From: Phycisphaerales bacterium
Lineage (GTDB): Bacteria; Planctomycetota; Phycisphaerae; Phycisphaerales; UBA1924
Reading direction: 5' to 3'
NCBI GenBank assembly: GCA_016709445.1
Contig: JADJMV010000014.1
Location: 1-64,000, forward strand
Length of the DNA: 64,000 nucleotides
A model generated the notes under the pieces. That model was given only the letters and a program-made list of their open reading frames with translations. It was not told the origin of the DNA and ran no database searches. Positions within the stretch are counted from its first letter, which is position 1. Each line of letters starts with the position of its first letter. Positions 26,855 through 35,922 of the stretch are shown one piece after another. Position numbers and translations under genes: made by a program.

Positions 26855-27217
26855 TCACCTCCGCGGCACCCTGACAATGTTGCTCATCCGATCGCGGCTG
26901 ATCTCGTGGTCGATGTGCAGGGGCGCCCAGCCGGGGATCCCCTCCACCGTGCCCTGCGCAAAGTCCACGACGATGTAATCGATCTCCCCGCCGGCCCCGA
27001 ACCGGTAGATCTTGTCCCCGCCGGCCGCATACTGCGGGTACTGCGAGGGGACCTCCACCCGCACCTCCCGCCGCGCCTCGCGATCAAGCCCGTCCTCGTG
27101 CCGCTCGGCCTGGCCACCGGCCACCAGCACCACGAGAAGCCCCCCGAGCGCCGCGATCGTGATCCTCTGGTTCCGAATCGTGCGCGCCGCCCGCCCGTCG
27201 TCCAATCCACTGCTCAT
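26855..27217 (-). CDS. Membrane-anchored hypothetical protein
   Basis: A 120-residue protein with one N-terminal membrane helix (ITIAALGGLLVVLVAGGQAE, about residues 19-38). The rest faces the periplasm and is charged: VPSQYPQYAAGGDKIYRFGAGGEIDYIVVDFAQGTVEGIPGW. Short AAGGAG lies 8 bp before ATG 27217. I recognise no family. Divergent from the secreted protein at 27371. Confidence 0.6.
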   Translation of the reverse strand: MSSGLDDGRAARTIRNQRITIAALGGLLVVLVAGGQAERHEDGLDREARREVRVEVPSQYPQYAAGGDKIYRFGAGGEIDYIVVDFAQGTVEGIPGWAPLHIDHEISRDRMSNIVRVPRR

Positions 27218-27370
27218 TTTCCGGCTCCTTTGCGGAATCCTGACTGGTGCGATCCCCCGGACTCGTGTACTTTACTGGATGGGGGCGGATTTGTTGCATT
27301 CCTTGTCGCACCCGAGCGGGGCCGGTGCGGCCCGACGATCGCGTTGCCTTGAGCGTCGGGAGGAGAAGAG

Positions 27371-27943
27371 ATGAAACGCCAGTTCGTCCTGCTCGCACTT
27401 GCCGCCTCCCCGGCCTGCGCCCAGGGGACGATCACCTACTTCTGGGATGTCAACCACTCCGGCTCCAGCATCGCCGCAATCACCCCGGGCCACACCGTCC
27501 ACCTCGAGCTCTGGGCCAGCTGGCAGCCATACAGCTACGGCTTCGCGGAGTCGATCTACGAGGTCCGCGGCCTGCGCAACTGGGACACCGGCTCCATCAC
27601 GCACTATGAGAACAAGCTCGACATCCTGACCGACCACGGCGACCTCCAGCCCGACAACGACATTCGCGACATCGACGCCTTCGCCCTCCCGCCCGCCTTC
27701 GGCGATCCCTGGTACCCGCCCCCCGCGCTCCTCTACGTGATCGACTGGGTCCCCGACGACTACGCCCAGCGCACGGTCCGAGTGACCGACGCCAACCATC
27801 CCTTCAGCATCCTCTACACCGATCAGTTCGGCTCGAACGTGTACTACGACACCGCCCCCAGCGAGGGCGCCATCATCCACGTCGTCCCGGCCCCCGCGAC
27901 GCTCACCATCCTGATCCCCGCGCTCCTCCGCCGTCGCCGCTGA
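27371..27943 (+). CDS. Secreted PEP-CTERM-like hypothetical protein
   Basis: ATG 27371 follows GGAGGAG. A signal peptide (MKRQFVLLALAASPACAQG) leads a 170-residue beta-rich domain (TITYFWDVNHSGSSIAAITPGHTVHLELW, rich in aromatic residues) and the tail VPAPATLTILIPALLRRRR, the same hydrophobic-plus-Arg sorting pattern seen at 3128 and 4346. Likely exported and cell-surface associated. Ligand unknown. Confidence 0.75.
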   Translation: MKRQFVLLALAASPACAQGTITYFWDVNHSGSSIAAITPGHTVHLELWASWQPYSYGFAESIYEVRGLRNWDTGSITHYENKLDILTDHGDLQPDNDIRDIDAFALPPAFGDPWYPPPALLYVIDWVPDDYAQRTVRVTDANHPFSILYTDQFGSNVYYDTAPSEGAIIHVVPAPATLTILIPALLRRRR

Positions 27944-27973
27944 TCACCGCCCCTCCGCCCGCACCGCGCTCCC

Positions 27974-28036
27974 TTGTGGCACAGGCATCCTGCCTGTACG
28001 GACCACCATTGTGGTGCAGGCATCCTGCCTGCACGG
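27974..28036. repeat. Two copies of the GTGCAGGC palindromic repeat
   Basis: TTGTGGCACAGGCATCCTGCCTGTACGG (27974-28001) and TTGTGGTGCAGGCATCCTGCCTGCACGG (28009-28036) are 28-bp near-identical copies, 35 bp apart, with inverted arms CAGGC/GCCTG. The element at 49542-49569, read in reverse, is the same family. They lie between a secreted-protein gene and the PLP decarboxylase. Confidence 0.75.
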
Positions 28037-28117
28037 TCCCCGCCCCCAGACCGCCCCCCGCCGAGCCCTCGCCTATCCTCACCCGAACTCCCCGGGGGGA
28101 GCGACCGGAGGCCTCGC

Positions 28118-29518
28118 GTGCATCGACCCGACGAGCAGTTTGCCACCAGTCCCAACTGCGCCACCGGCGACATCTTCGACCTCGCCGCCGACCTCGCCCG
28201 CCGCCTGATCGCCCGCGACGGCGCCATTGTCCCACTCCCCGACCCCCGGCGCGTCGAGCAGGCGCTCCACCTCGCCCCGCCCGCCCTGGGCCAACCCCTC
28301 GAGACCGTCGCCGAGCACCTCTGGCGTCTCCTCGAGTGCACACCCAGCACCGCCGGCCCGCGCTACTTCAACCAGCTCTTCGCCGGACGCGACGACGCCG
28401 CCATCCTCGGCGAGATCCTCGCCGCCGTCTCCAACAACTCCATGTACACCTTCAAGGCCGCGGGAGCGCAGATCCTCGCCGAGCGCGCCCTCATCAAGCA
28501 CATGGGCGCCAAGGTCGGCTGGACTACCTGCGAGGGCGCCTTCACGCCCGGCGGCTCCATGTCCAACCTCGCGGCCATGCTCGTGGCCCGCGACAACGCC
28601 CTCCCCGACGCCCGCGAGCGAGGCCTCGACGGTCGCCCCATCGCCATCTACACCTCCGCCGAGTCCCACTACTCCATCAAGAAGAACACGGCCATCCTCG
28701 GCATGGGCCGCCAGACCGTCCGCGCGATCCCCGCCGACAACGAGGGCCGCATGCGCACCGACGCCCTCGCCGAGGCGATCGCGCACGACAAGGCGGCGGG
28801 CGTCACGCCGGTACTCATCGTCGCCACCGCCGGCACCACCGTGCAGGGCGCCTTCGACCCCATCCGCGAAATCGCCGGGGTCGCCCGCGACCACGGCGTC
28901 TGGCTCCATGTGGACGGCGCCTTCGGCGGCACACTCCTGCTCTCCCGCCACCGCCGCCACCGCCTCGATGGCTGCGAACTCGCCGACTCCTTCACCTGGG
29001 ACGCCCACAAGATGATGGGCATCCCCCTCACCTGCTCCGTCGCCCTCTTCCGCGACCCCACGCTCCTCCAACGCAGCCTCGACGAGTCCGCCTCGTACCT
29101 CTTCCAGCGCGATGACGACGCGTACAACCCCGGCCTCCGCTCCCTCCAGTGCGGCCGGCGCAACGACGCCCTCAAGCTCTGGACCGCCTGGCAGCACCAC
29201 GGCGACGAAGGCTACGAGCAGCGCGTCGAGCGTCAGTTCGCCCTCGCCGCCCACGCCGTCGGCATCATCGAGGCCGACCCCGCACTCACCCTCGTCCGCC
29301 GCCCCCAATCGATCAATGTCTGCTTCGCCGTCGCCGGCGTGGATGCCCGCCCGCTCTGCAACCAACTCGACCACGACGGACTGATCAAGGTCAGCCACGG
29401 CGAAGTTGACGGAAAGCCAATCGTCCGTTTGGTCTGTGCAAACCCCGCCCTGACCGAGCCCGATATCGACGCGTTCTTCGCCGAGATACGGGCAGCCGCC
29501 GTCAGGATCCGAGGGTAA
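28118..29518 (+). CDS. PLP-dependent group II amino-acid decarboxylase
   Basis: Decarboxylates an amino acid such as glutamate, cysteine sulfinate or aspartate using pyridoxal phosphate. GTG 28118 gives 466 residues. Motifs: SAGPRYFNQLFAGRDDAAILGE-like substrate region, TPGGSMSNLAAMLVAR, SAESHYSIKKNTAILGMG, HVDGAFGGTLLLS (Asp contacting PLP) and the PLP lysine in FTWDAHKMMGIPL. The pattern matches group II decarboxylases; precise substrate cannot be read. The repeat pair at 27974-28036 lies just upstream. Confidence 0.88.
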   Translation: MHRPDEQFATSPNCATGDIFDLAADLARRLIARDGAIVPLPDPRRVEQALHLAPPALGQPLETVAEHLWRLLECTPSTAGPRYFNQLFAGRDDAAILGEILAAVSNNSMYTFKAAGAQILAERALIKHMGAKVGWTTCEGAFTPGGSMSNLAAMLVARDNALPDARERGLDGRPIAIYTSAESHYSIKKNTAILGMGRQTVRAIPADNEGRMRTDALAEAIAHDKAAGVTPVLIVATAGTTVQGAFDPIREIAGVARDHGVWLHVDGAFGGTLLLSRHRRHRLDGCELADSFTWDAHKMMGIPLTCSVALFRDPTLLQRSLDESASYLFQRDDDAYNPGLRSLQCGRRNDALKLWTAWQHHGDEGYEQRVERQFALAAHAVGIIEADPALTLVRRPQSINVCFAVAGVDARPLCNQLDHDGLIKVSHGEVDGKPIVRLVCANPALTEPDIDAFFAEIRAAAVRIRG

Positions 29519-29690
29519 CCTCGCTCCCGAACGGGATATCAACACCAAGATTGGGCGATCTCACCCGCGAACCGCCAAGGTCCGCGAACGTAGCCCATTT
29601 GACGAATCCCCCGTGTTTCACTCTCTGTCGGGCCCGTGCGCTCAGATAGATGAAGAGCATGTTGTCTGAAATACCACATGGAGGTCGGGG

Positions 29691-29972
29691 ATGACGCACC
29701 ATCAGCCCAGTGCCGTCATTGACACGGTCGAAGAACGCCGACCCAAGCGCCGTGCCGCGGCGACGCCGGGAAAGAAGAAAGCCGGCCAGGCGGGCATCCT
29801 GCTCGAGCCGCTCCCGACGCTCCTCCCGCCCGCGCCGCCGCCGGCCCCGACGGAGGACGAGATCCGCTTCCGGGCCTACCTCATCTACCTCTCCCGCGCC
29901 GGCCAGCCGGGATCCCCTTCGGAGGATTGGCGACTGGCCGAACAGGAGCTCCGAGCCGGCATTCGGCGCTAG
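29691..29972 (+). CDS. DUF2934 family protein
   Basis: GGAGGT precedes ATG 29691. After a basic N-terminal tail (RRPKRRAAATPGKKKAG), the C-terminal half carries the DUF2934 motif EDEIRFRAYLIYLSRAGQPG...DWRLAEQEL, a short amphipathic helix pair common in Proteobacteria and planctomycetes. Function unknown; a small cytoplasmic or nucleoid-associated protein is conceivable because of the basic tail. Confidence 0.8.
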   Translation: MTHHQPSAVIDTVEERRPKRRAAATPGKKKAGQAGILLEPLPTLLPPAPPPAPTEDEIRFRAYLIYLSRAGQPGSPSEDWRLAEQELRAGIRR

Positions 29973-30045
29973 CCCGGAACATCCGCCGCTCAGATACCAA
30001 CGAATCGGTCGCAGATGCTCCGCGCGGACGTGGTATCGTGCGCAG

Positions 30046-30987
30046 ATGAGCAGCGGCCCGACGGGATCCCAGACGCCTGAAACCAAACCCAAGAGCGGAA
30101 TCAAGGGGTTCGCCCTCTTCCTCGGCGCCCTCGTTGTGCTCGTCGTCGGCGGGATCGGCCTGGGCTCGCTCCTCTTCGGGCCGCCCCCCAAGAAGCAGTA
30201 CGACCGCTCGACTCCCGAAGAGGTCCTCGCCGCCGCCAAGGACATGGTCTTGAACAGCGACGCCGAGCGCCTGAGCGAGCTGTTCTACGCCGAGAACGAC
30301 CAGATGCGGGAGCTGTACGCCCGCCTGGGGCTCGTGCTGGGGCACGTCCAGGACCTGGGCGTCGCGATCAATGCCAGGTTCCCCGACGACGTCGCCAAGG
30401 CCCGCGCCACCGCGGAAGCCGCCGCCAAGAGCGGCAAGGGTCTCTCGCTCCTCCAGCAGTTCAATCCGGCCCAACGCGGCGCCCGCAATGGCCCGCCCTC
30501 CGCCGCCGACTCGGAGCGGTGGAACCAGCTCCTCCAGACCATCGCCAGCGACCCCTACGCCTGGCTCACCGATGCCCAGGGCCGACTCAGCTTCACCTAC
30601 ATCGACGACGAACGCGTGGCCGTGCTCTGGGACGGCAAGCCCGTGCTCCCTCCGCTCGGTCTGATCATGCGCCAGGAACAGGGCCAGTGGGCCGTCGTGC
30701 TCCCCCTGGCCGGCCTGCCCATGGCCTCGCGCTTCATGCCGCAGACGCCGGACGAATACTCCATCTGGGGGAGCCTGATCCAGATGGCCGACAACGTGAT
30801 CGTCGATCTGGAGAAGGACGTGCGCGAGGGGCGGCTCACCTCGCTGGACAACCTCGCCCGCACCGCGGGCGAGAAGGCCGCGCCGCCGATGCTCATGGGC
30901 ATGATCGCCTACAACAAGGCGCTCGAAGAACGCCGAAGGCGCGAGCGTGAGGCCAAGGCGGCGCCCAAGCCCACCGGCGACGGCTGA
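30046..30987 (+). CDS. Membrane-anchored hypothetical protein
   Basis: From ATG 30046 there is one N-terminal membrane helix (GFALFLGALVVLVVGGIGLGSLLFG) and a ~270-residue periplasmic domain that is helical at first (DMVLNSDAERLSELFYAENDQMRELYARLG) and more mixed later (YAWLTDAQGRLSFTYIDDERVAVLW). It ends in a charged coiled tail (ALEERRRREREAKAA). No family recognised. Convergent with lptD, 15 bp apart, so the two may share a bidirectional terminator. Confidence 0.7.
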   Translation: MSSGPTGSQTPETKPKSGIKGFALFLGALVVLVVGGIGLGSLLFGPPPKKQYDRSTPEEVLAAAKDMVLNSDAERLSELFYAENDQMRELYARLGLVLGHVQDLGVAINARFPDDVAKARATAEAAAKSGKGLSLLQQFNPAQRGARNGPPSAADSERWNQLLQTIASDPYAWLTDAQGRLSFTYIDDERVAVLWDGKPVLPPLGLIMRQEQGQWAVVLPLAGLPMASRFMPQTPDEYSIWGSLIQMADNVIVDLEKDVREGRLTSLDNLARTAGEKAAPPMLMGMIAYNKALEERRRREREAKAAPKPTGDG

Positions 30988-31002
30988 TCGGCCCGGGTCG
31001 GC

Positions 31003-34000
31003 TCAGCCGCCGAGTTCCGAGCCGCGCTCGTTCCGCCCGCCCGTGCGGACGCCGAAGCCGCCACCCAGCCCCCGCGGCGAGAGGATGAACCCGATCGAAG
31101 ACTCGTCGGTGATGTTGTTGTACGAATAGGCCAGCCCGACGACCAGATTGGGGTACGACCGCGACAGGCTCACGCTCACCCGCTCCAGCTTGTCGATCGT
31201 CGTGTCGTAATTGGTGTCGAACGAGAAGTCGTACTTGTCCGTGATGCTGTAGTCGAGCGTGTAGAAGACCAGCGTCGAGTCCAGAGCGTTGACGAACCGC
31301 TGGCCGATGCTGGAGCGCAGACCACCCCCGTGATCGATCAGCAGGCCCGCCGTCGAATACGCCGGCTGGTGTGTGTTGTCCACGTCGTACACGATCCGGC
31401 CCGTCACGCCGACAGGGTCCGAAACCTGCCACAGCGCCTCGGCGTCCACGAACTCGCCCGGGCTCGAGAGCTCGGGCCTCGCCTCATACCAGCGCCCGAT
31501 CGGGCTCTCGCGGTCCGTGTCGCCCGACGCCCACACGTACTCCACATTCAGCTTGAACACGTCAACGTCGCGCCAGCGCCCCGGCCCCCCGCGCATGGTC
31601 TGCCACGTCTGGTTCACGCCCACCCGCACCATCGTGCCCTCGGCCAGCGACTCGACCGCGTCGTCGTAGACCGGCAGGTAGACCCGGTCCACCGTGCTCC
31701 CCGCGTGCCAGACCGTCACGCCCGGCTCGACGATGTGCCGGATGCGGTGCAGGTCGAACATCTCGCTCTCCACCGAGTTGTCCACGCGCTGCAGGCTCGT
31801 CGAGAACCGGACGCCCGCCGCCCCCCACAGGCGCACGTTGTCGTCCTCCGTCGGGGAATAGGTGTCGAAGTCCTCGTCGTACGCCGTCGCCCGGCCCACC
31901 ACGAACGGGTTCACGCGGATCGGCCCCGCGTCCAGCACGGCGTCGACCTCGTGCCGCGTGTCCAGCCGCACCACCCCCGCCTCGCGCAGACCCTGCGCGC
32001 GGAGCGAATCGGCGATCGACTGCGCCGGGTCGATCCCGAACGCCGCCTGCGACAGCGTCTTGTTCGTGAAGCCCAGTTCCTGCACCGCCGGGTCGCTGAA
32101 GTTCATCGCCAGCTGCCCGAGCCGATACTCCGAGCTCAGCGTCAGGACCCCCGGGGCCCAGCCCTCCCCAATGTCGTCCAGCGTACGGACATAGCTCAAT
32201 TCCGGCAGCTTGTCGACCGAATACCCGCGGCTCTCCAGCAGCCACTGGTTCGAGATGAAGTCGTCGAGATTGGTCTTCGCCTCCAGGCTCAGCTGGCTGT
32301 TCTCGTCCGTCCGGTCCAGCCGCGCCCGCGTCGTAAACTCGCGACGCTCCGTGGCCCACCTGTTGAACAGCGCATCGACCAGCCGCGGATCGGAAATCGT
32401 CGAGAGCTCGGTCGTCAGGGTCCAGGGGCCGCCCAGCCGCCACCGGTTCTCCGCCAGCAGCATCCCGCGGGTGTCCCCGTCAAGATCCACGCGGCGCCCG
32501 GTCGTCGTGACGTCCTCACCCGTGTCGTGGAAGAGCAGGTAGGCGAACACCCCGCCCTTCATCTGCTCGGTTTCCCACGTGGTCTGCGTGCCCACCGCGA
32601 AGCCGCGCTCGTTGTAGTAGTCCACCAGCAGCGTCGTGTCGAAGCCCTCGGGCCGGTCCAGCCCCAGCAGCGTCGCGACATCCCACGCCGTCATCCACGC
32701 CGGCCCCGTCCTCGACGAACTCTCCACCCGCAGGTCCCGGATCGGGAACCGCTCAGGGTCACCCCGCCAGTTCGGCCAATAGAAGAACGGCACCGGCCCC
32801 GCCCTCGCCGTCAGCCCCTCCGCATCGACATGGTTCCCCTCCGTGCCGTTCGAGCGGGTATACCGCTTGACCGTCACCTCCCGGGCCCCGATCGACATGT
32901 GCGGGTGCGCAAACCGCGTGTTGGCGACCGTCGCCTCCTTGGCCACGAACTCCTTCGCCGATTCCTGCCGCAGCGAGTCCGCCCGCACATACAGCGGCAT
33001 CTTCAGCTGCTGGTCGTACGTCCAGAACACGGCGTCGACCAGCATCGCCCGGTCGTGCGACACGTCGTAATACACCTTCGGGCCCCGCAGCGTGTACTGC
33101 CCGTCCGTGACCGTCACGCCCCCCTCGAGATAGATCCCCTGCACATCCTCCGGCTTGAACTGCGCCAGCTCCGCGATCGTCCCCGGCGAGAGAAACACCA
33201 CCGCCCGCTCCGCCTGCATCTGCAGCCGGCGCGAAGACTTGGTGTCCTGATACAGCACCTTCACCCCGTCGGTCAGCAGCAGCGACCGCCCCTCCTCACC
33301 GTTCACCAGCGCGATCTGCCCCGGATCGAAGGTGATGATCCCGTCCTTGGCAAAGATCTCCGTCCCCGCGTCGGCCACCACCGGCGCCTCCAGCAGGATG
33401 TCCCGCTCCTCCGGCGCCGCATACCGCCCGCCCGAGTTCCCCGTCTCCGCCGGCGCCTCCGCGACCTCCTCCAATTCCACCGGCCGCCCCATCGCCAGCT
33501 CGCGCAGATACCGCGTGAACTCCCGCTCCGACTCCCGGACGAACGCGTCGTTCGGCCGCCCCTGCTCGGCCAGGTCCACCGCCAGACGCACCGGATCGGC
33601 GCTCATCACGACGCCATCCACGCTCAGCCGATTGGCCTGGATCGCCGAGCCGGCATCGGCACCCAGCGACCCCACCCCGTCGAAATACACCCACACCTGG
33701 TGCAGCTTCGCCTCGCCCGGCCCCCCGCCCAGACGCTCGATCCACACCGCCGCCCGGTCGGCCGTGAGCGTCGTCCCCCCCAGCGTCACCGACACATCAC
33801 CATCCAGCAGCAGCCGTTGCACCGGACCCGAGCCCGCCCCCTGCTCCACCCAAACCCGCGCGTGACGACCCGAAAACTCCAGCACCCCCGCCACCGGCGA
33901 CAGCGGCACCCGCAGCCCCCCAAACGTGCGGCCGTCCAGGTCCAGCGGGTCCACCGCCGCCCGCCCGCTCTCTCCCGAAGCCCCCTGACCCCACGCCGAC

Positions 34001-34095
34001 GCCGGAAACACCGCCACCGCAGCCCCCGCCCACAGCGCCAGCACACCGGCAGAGCGGCGCAGAGTTCGACCGAGGTTCGGGCGCTTCGTGGTCAT
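31003..34095 (-). CDS. lptD: LPS assembly outer-membrane protein LptD (OstA)
   Basis: Inserts LPS into the outer leaflet with LptE. From ATG 34095 the signal peptide covers about residues 1-35 (ending ASAWGQG), then a long periplasmic OstA beta-jelly-roll region and the C-terminal barrel. Signature LptD blocks include RFAHPHMSIGAREVTV, VPFFYWPN, LVDYYNERGFAVGTQT and DLHRIRHIVEPGVTV. With 1030 residues it is longer than the ~780 of E. coli. No cysteine was found, so the disulfide switching seen in E. coli cannot occur. Divergent from the prepilin gene 63 bp away. Confidence 0.88.
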   Translation of the reverse strand: MTTKRPNLGRTLRRSAGVLALWAGAAVAVFPASAWGQGASGESGRAAVDPLDLDGRTFGGLRVPLSPVAGVLEFSGRHARVWVEQGAGSGPVQRLLLDGDVSVTLGGTTLTADRAAVWIERLGGGPGEAKLHQVWVYFDGVGSLGADAGSAIQANRLSVDGVVMSADPVRLAVDLAEQGRPNDAFVRESEREFTRYLRELAMGRPVELEEVAEAPAETGNSGGRYAAPEERDILLEAPVVADAGTEIFAKDGIITFDPGQIALVNGEEGRSLLLTDGVKVLYQDTKSSRRLQMQAERAVVFLSPGTIAELAQFKPEDVQGIYLEGGVTVTDGQYTLRGPKVYYDVSHDRAMLVDAVFWTYDQQLKMPLYVRADSLRQESAKEFVAKEATVANTRFAHPHMSIGAREVTVKRYTRSNGTEGNHVDAEGLTARAGPVPFFYWPNWRGDPERFPIRDLRVESSSRTGPAWMTAWDVATLLGLDRPEGFDTTLLVDYYNERGFAVGTQTTWETEQMKGGVFAYLLFHDTGEDVTTTGRRVDLDGDTRGMLLAENRWRLGGPWTLTTELSTISDPRLVDALFNRWATERREFTTRARLDRTDENSQLSLEAKTNLDDFISNQWLLESRGYSVDKLPELSYVRTLDDIGEGWAPGVLTLSSEYRLGQLAMNFSDPAVQELGFTNKTLSQAAFGIDPAQSIADSLRAQGLREAGVVRLDTRHEVDAVLDAGPIRVNPFVVGRATAYDEDFDTYSPTEDDNVRLWGAAGVRFSTSLQRVDNSVESEMFDLHRIRHIVEPGVTVWHAGSTVDRVYLPVYDDAVESLAEGTMVRVGVNQTWQTMRGGPGRWRDVDVFKLNVEYVWASGDTDRESPIGRWYEARPELSSPGEFVDAEALWQVSDPVGVTGRIVYDVDNTHQPAYSTAGLLIDHGGGLRSSIGQRFVNALDSTLVFYTLDYSITDKYDFSFDTNYDTTIDKLERVSVSLSRSYPNLVVGLAYSYNNITDESSIGFILSPRGLGGGFGVRTGGRNERGSELGG

Positions 34096-34157
34096 GGGTT
34101 GGGCGGCCGCCTCCGTGCGGGAAACTTTCCCGCGGGCCGGGCGGCAGTGTACCCATT

Positions 34158-35054
34158 GTGAACTCCCCCGGGGGCGGGTACGCTCGACCCGTGCCCCACC
34201 CCGCCGGATCCCCCAGCAGGCCGCCAGCCCCACGGGCCCGCGGCCTCCGCCCCCGCGCTCCCAAGCCCGCCCCGGCCTTCACCCTCATCGAACTCCTCGT
34301 CGTCATCGCCATCATCGCGATCCTGATCGCCATCCTCCTCCCCGCCCTGGGCAAGGCCCGCCAGACCGCCCGCACCACCGCCTGCGGCTCCAACCTCCGC
34401 CAGATCCACATCATGATCGAGGACTACATGGTCGCCTCGCGCGATGTCCTCCCCCCGCACCGCTCCCCCGACAACGGCAACCCCGACTCCAAGTGGTGGT
34501 GGGCCACGCTGCTCTACCCCACCGACTTCGACACCCCGCAGAAACGCAAGAACGCCGACTGGGACGTGCTCGCCGGCGTCTACAGCCTCTTCAAGTGCCC
34601 CGAGCTGCACCAGAACAACGAGTGGCAGGGCATCAAGTGGGAGTGGCGCTTCGACGCCCACCGCGTGAGCTACGGCTACAACGCCTTCTGGCTCGGCTTC
34701 TCCCCCTACACCAAGGCCGACGCCAAGGGCATGGACAGCTGGTGGGCCACGCGCGACGGCAAGCACCTGCGCACCAAGCCCAGCCTCCGCATCGACGAGG
34801 TCATCCGCCCCTCCGAAACCATCAGCGTCGGCGACTCCAACCCCAAGCCCGACGGCAAGTGGTCGATGAGCCTCTGGATGCCCTACATCGACCTCGCCAA
34901 AGAGGGCATCACCACCCGACACGGCAACAAGGGCAACACCATCATGCTCGACGGCCACTACGAGACCCTCGCCGATGAAGAGGTCAACGACCCCATCGGC
35001 CAGCGCCGCCGGTGGGACCCGCACTGGCCGGGAGAACTCGCCCAGTGGTGGTAG
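34158..35054 (+). CDS. Type IV prepilin-like protein with planctomycete DUF1559-type body
   Basis: ATG 34158. A Pro/Arg-rich leader ends at the prepilin cleavage site, immediately followed by FTLIELLVVIAIIAILIAIL, the methylated phenylalanine helix, and LPALGKARQTARTTACGSN. The rest is extracellular, with aromatic-rich repeats (KWWWATLLYPTDFDTPQ, WEWRFDAHRVSYGYN, MDSWWATRDG). Such proteins are abundant in planctomycetes and use prepilin peptidase. No prepilin peptidase or secretion genes adjoin. It is divergent from lptD. Confidence 0.85.
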   Translation: MNSPGGGYARPVPHPAGSPSRPPAPRARGLRPRAPKPAPAFTLIELLVVIAIIAILIAILLPALGKARQTARTTACGSNLRQIHIMIEDYMVASRDVLPPHRSPDNGNPDSKWWWATLLYPTDFDTPQKRKNADWDVLAGVYSLFKCPELHQNNEWQGIKWEWRFDAHRVSYGYNAFWLGFSPYTKADAKGMDSWWATRDGKHLRTKPSLRIDEVIRPSETISVGDSNPKPDGKWSMSLWMPYIDLAKEGITTRHGNKGNTIMLDGHYETLADEEVNDPIGQRRRWDPHWPGELAQWW

Positions 35055-35087
35055 CGCAGCGAGCGGGGGCCCCGCGGGAGAGTCCAG

Positions 35088-35600
35088 TTGGTCGCCGGTG
35101 AGCCAACCACGGCGCGGAAGTGGGCCAGATGCCGGCGCTGCGCCTACGAATGGAACGCGGCCAGGTGCGACGTCTGCCCGGAATGCGGCGCGACCCTGTA
35201 CGGGCCGGGCGCGCCCAAGGACCGCCCGATACTCCGGGGGCTCTGGGCCGCCGGGCCGTCGGCAAACCTGCTCCTCTCCGTCTGCCTCGCCGCTCTGGCC
35301 TCCGTCGTGATCGTGAGGCTGCTCCCGTGGAGCCTCGAGGGCGCGCCCGGTGTGGTCGTGAACCTGCTGCTCTGGATCGGCGTCGCCTCGGCCCTCCTGC
35401 GTTGCGAGTGGATGCTCATCCTCGCGATCGGCGGCGGGTGCATCGTCGTGGTCTCGCTCGGCTCGGTCGCCCTCGTGGGCATGCTCCCGATGGCGATGGT
35501 GCTGCAGCTCGCGGGGGCCTATGCCTGCGCGATCATGCTCGGCTGGGGTGCGGCCCAGGCCGCGTCGATCGCGCTCCACCTGCTCGGCATGCGACGCTAG
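35088..35600 (+). CDS. Zinc-ribbon membrane protein
   Basis: Two CxxC pairs in an N-terminal zinc ribbon (CRRCAYEWNAARCDVCPECG) are followed by four hydrophobic segments (NLLLSVCLAALASVVIVRLL, VVVNLLLWIGVASALL, MLILAIGGGCIVVVSLGSVALVGML, MVLQLAGAYACAIMLGW). The TTG start at 35088 has GGGAG at 35077-35081. It follows the prepilin gene on the same strand. Architecture is shared with 44684 and 45400, though the membrane parts differ. Function unknown. Confidence 0.65.
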   Translation: MVAGEPTTARKWARCRRCAYEWNAARCDVCPECGATLYGPGAPKDRPILRGLWAAGPSANLLLSVCLAALASVVIVRLLPWSLEGAPGVVVNLLLWIGVASALLRCEWMLILAIGGGCIVVVSLGSVALVGMLPMAMVLQLAGAYACAIMLGWGAAQAASIALHLLGMRR

Positions 35601-35629
35601 CCCCCAACCCCAACCCCAACCCCAACCCC
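35601..35629. repeat. Telomere-like (GGGGTT)n tract between convergent genes
   Basis: The plus strand holds CCCCAA repeated about four times. The minus strand reads GGGGTTGGGGTTGGGGTTGG, able to fold as an intramolecular G-quadruplex. It directly follows the stop codon of the zinc-ribbon gene and faces the end of the PLDc_N gene, so it could stop transcription of the latter. Confidence 0.7.
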
Positions 35630-35644
35630 GGCCCCAGCCCGCGC

Positions 35645-35860
35645 TCAGGGGTGGCGCCCGTATCCCCCCGGGTTGCGACCCGCGAGCACGTACACCAGCG
35701 CCCCGATGCCGTTCGCCAGCAGGATGACCAGCACCCAGATCAGCCGCGTGGTGCTGTCGAGCCGAGGGTTCTTGATCGCATCCACCAGCGCCCACACCCA
35801 GAAGAGCAGGCAGGCCAGGCCGAACAGGAAAAAGATCGGGATCAGCAGGATCGCGCCCAT
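35645..35860 (-). CDS. PLDc_N-type small membrane protein
   Basis: Seventy-one residues with two membrane helices (ILLIPIFFLFGLACLLFWVW and TRLIWVLVILLANGIGALVYVL) separated by ALVDAIKNPRLDS, followed by the polar tail AGRNPGGYG. This is the phospholipase-D-nuclease N-terminal domain family that also occurs as standalone proteins. ATG 35860 is the only reasonable start; longer in-frame extensions run through low-complexity DNA. Confidence 0.8.
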   Translation of the reverse strand: MGAILLIPIFFLFGLACLLFWVWALVDAIKNPRLDSTTRLIWVLVILLANGIGALVYVLAGRNPGGYGRHP

Positions 35861-35922
35861 GACACCGCCAGCATAACGCGCCCACCCGAGCCGTCCCCGA
35901 CCCCGATTCCTTACCCTCACCC

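Noticed and set aside
31330..34161. 943-residue plus-strand open frame
   Set aside because: Shadow of lptD; Arg/His/Pro-rich and without domains.
35601..35629. Chromosome end (telomere)
   Set aside because: The tract is short, internal and between ordinary genes. A telomere would be longer and terminal.
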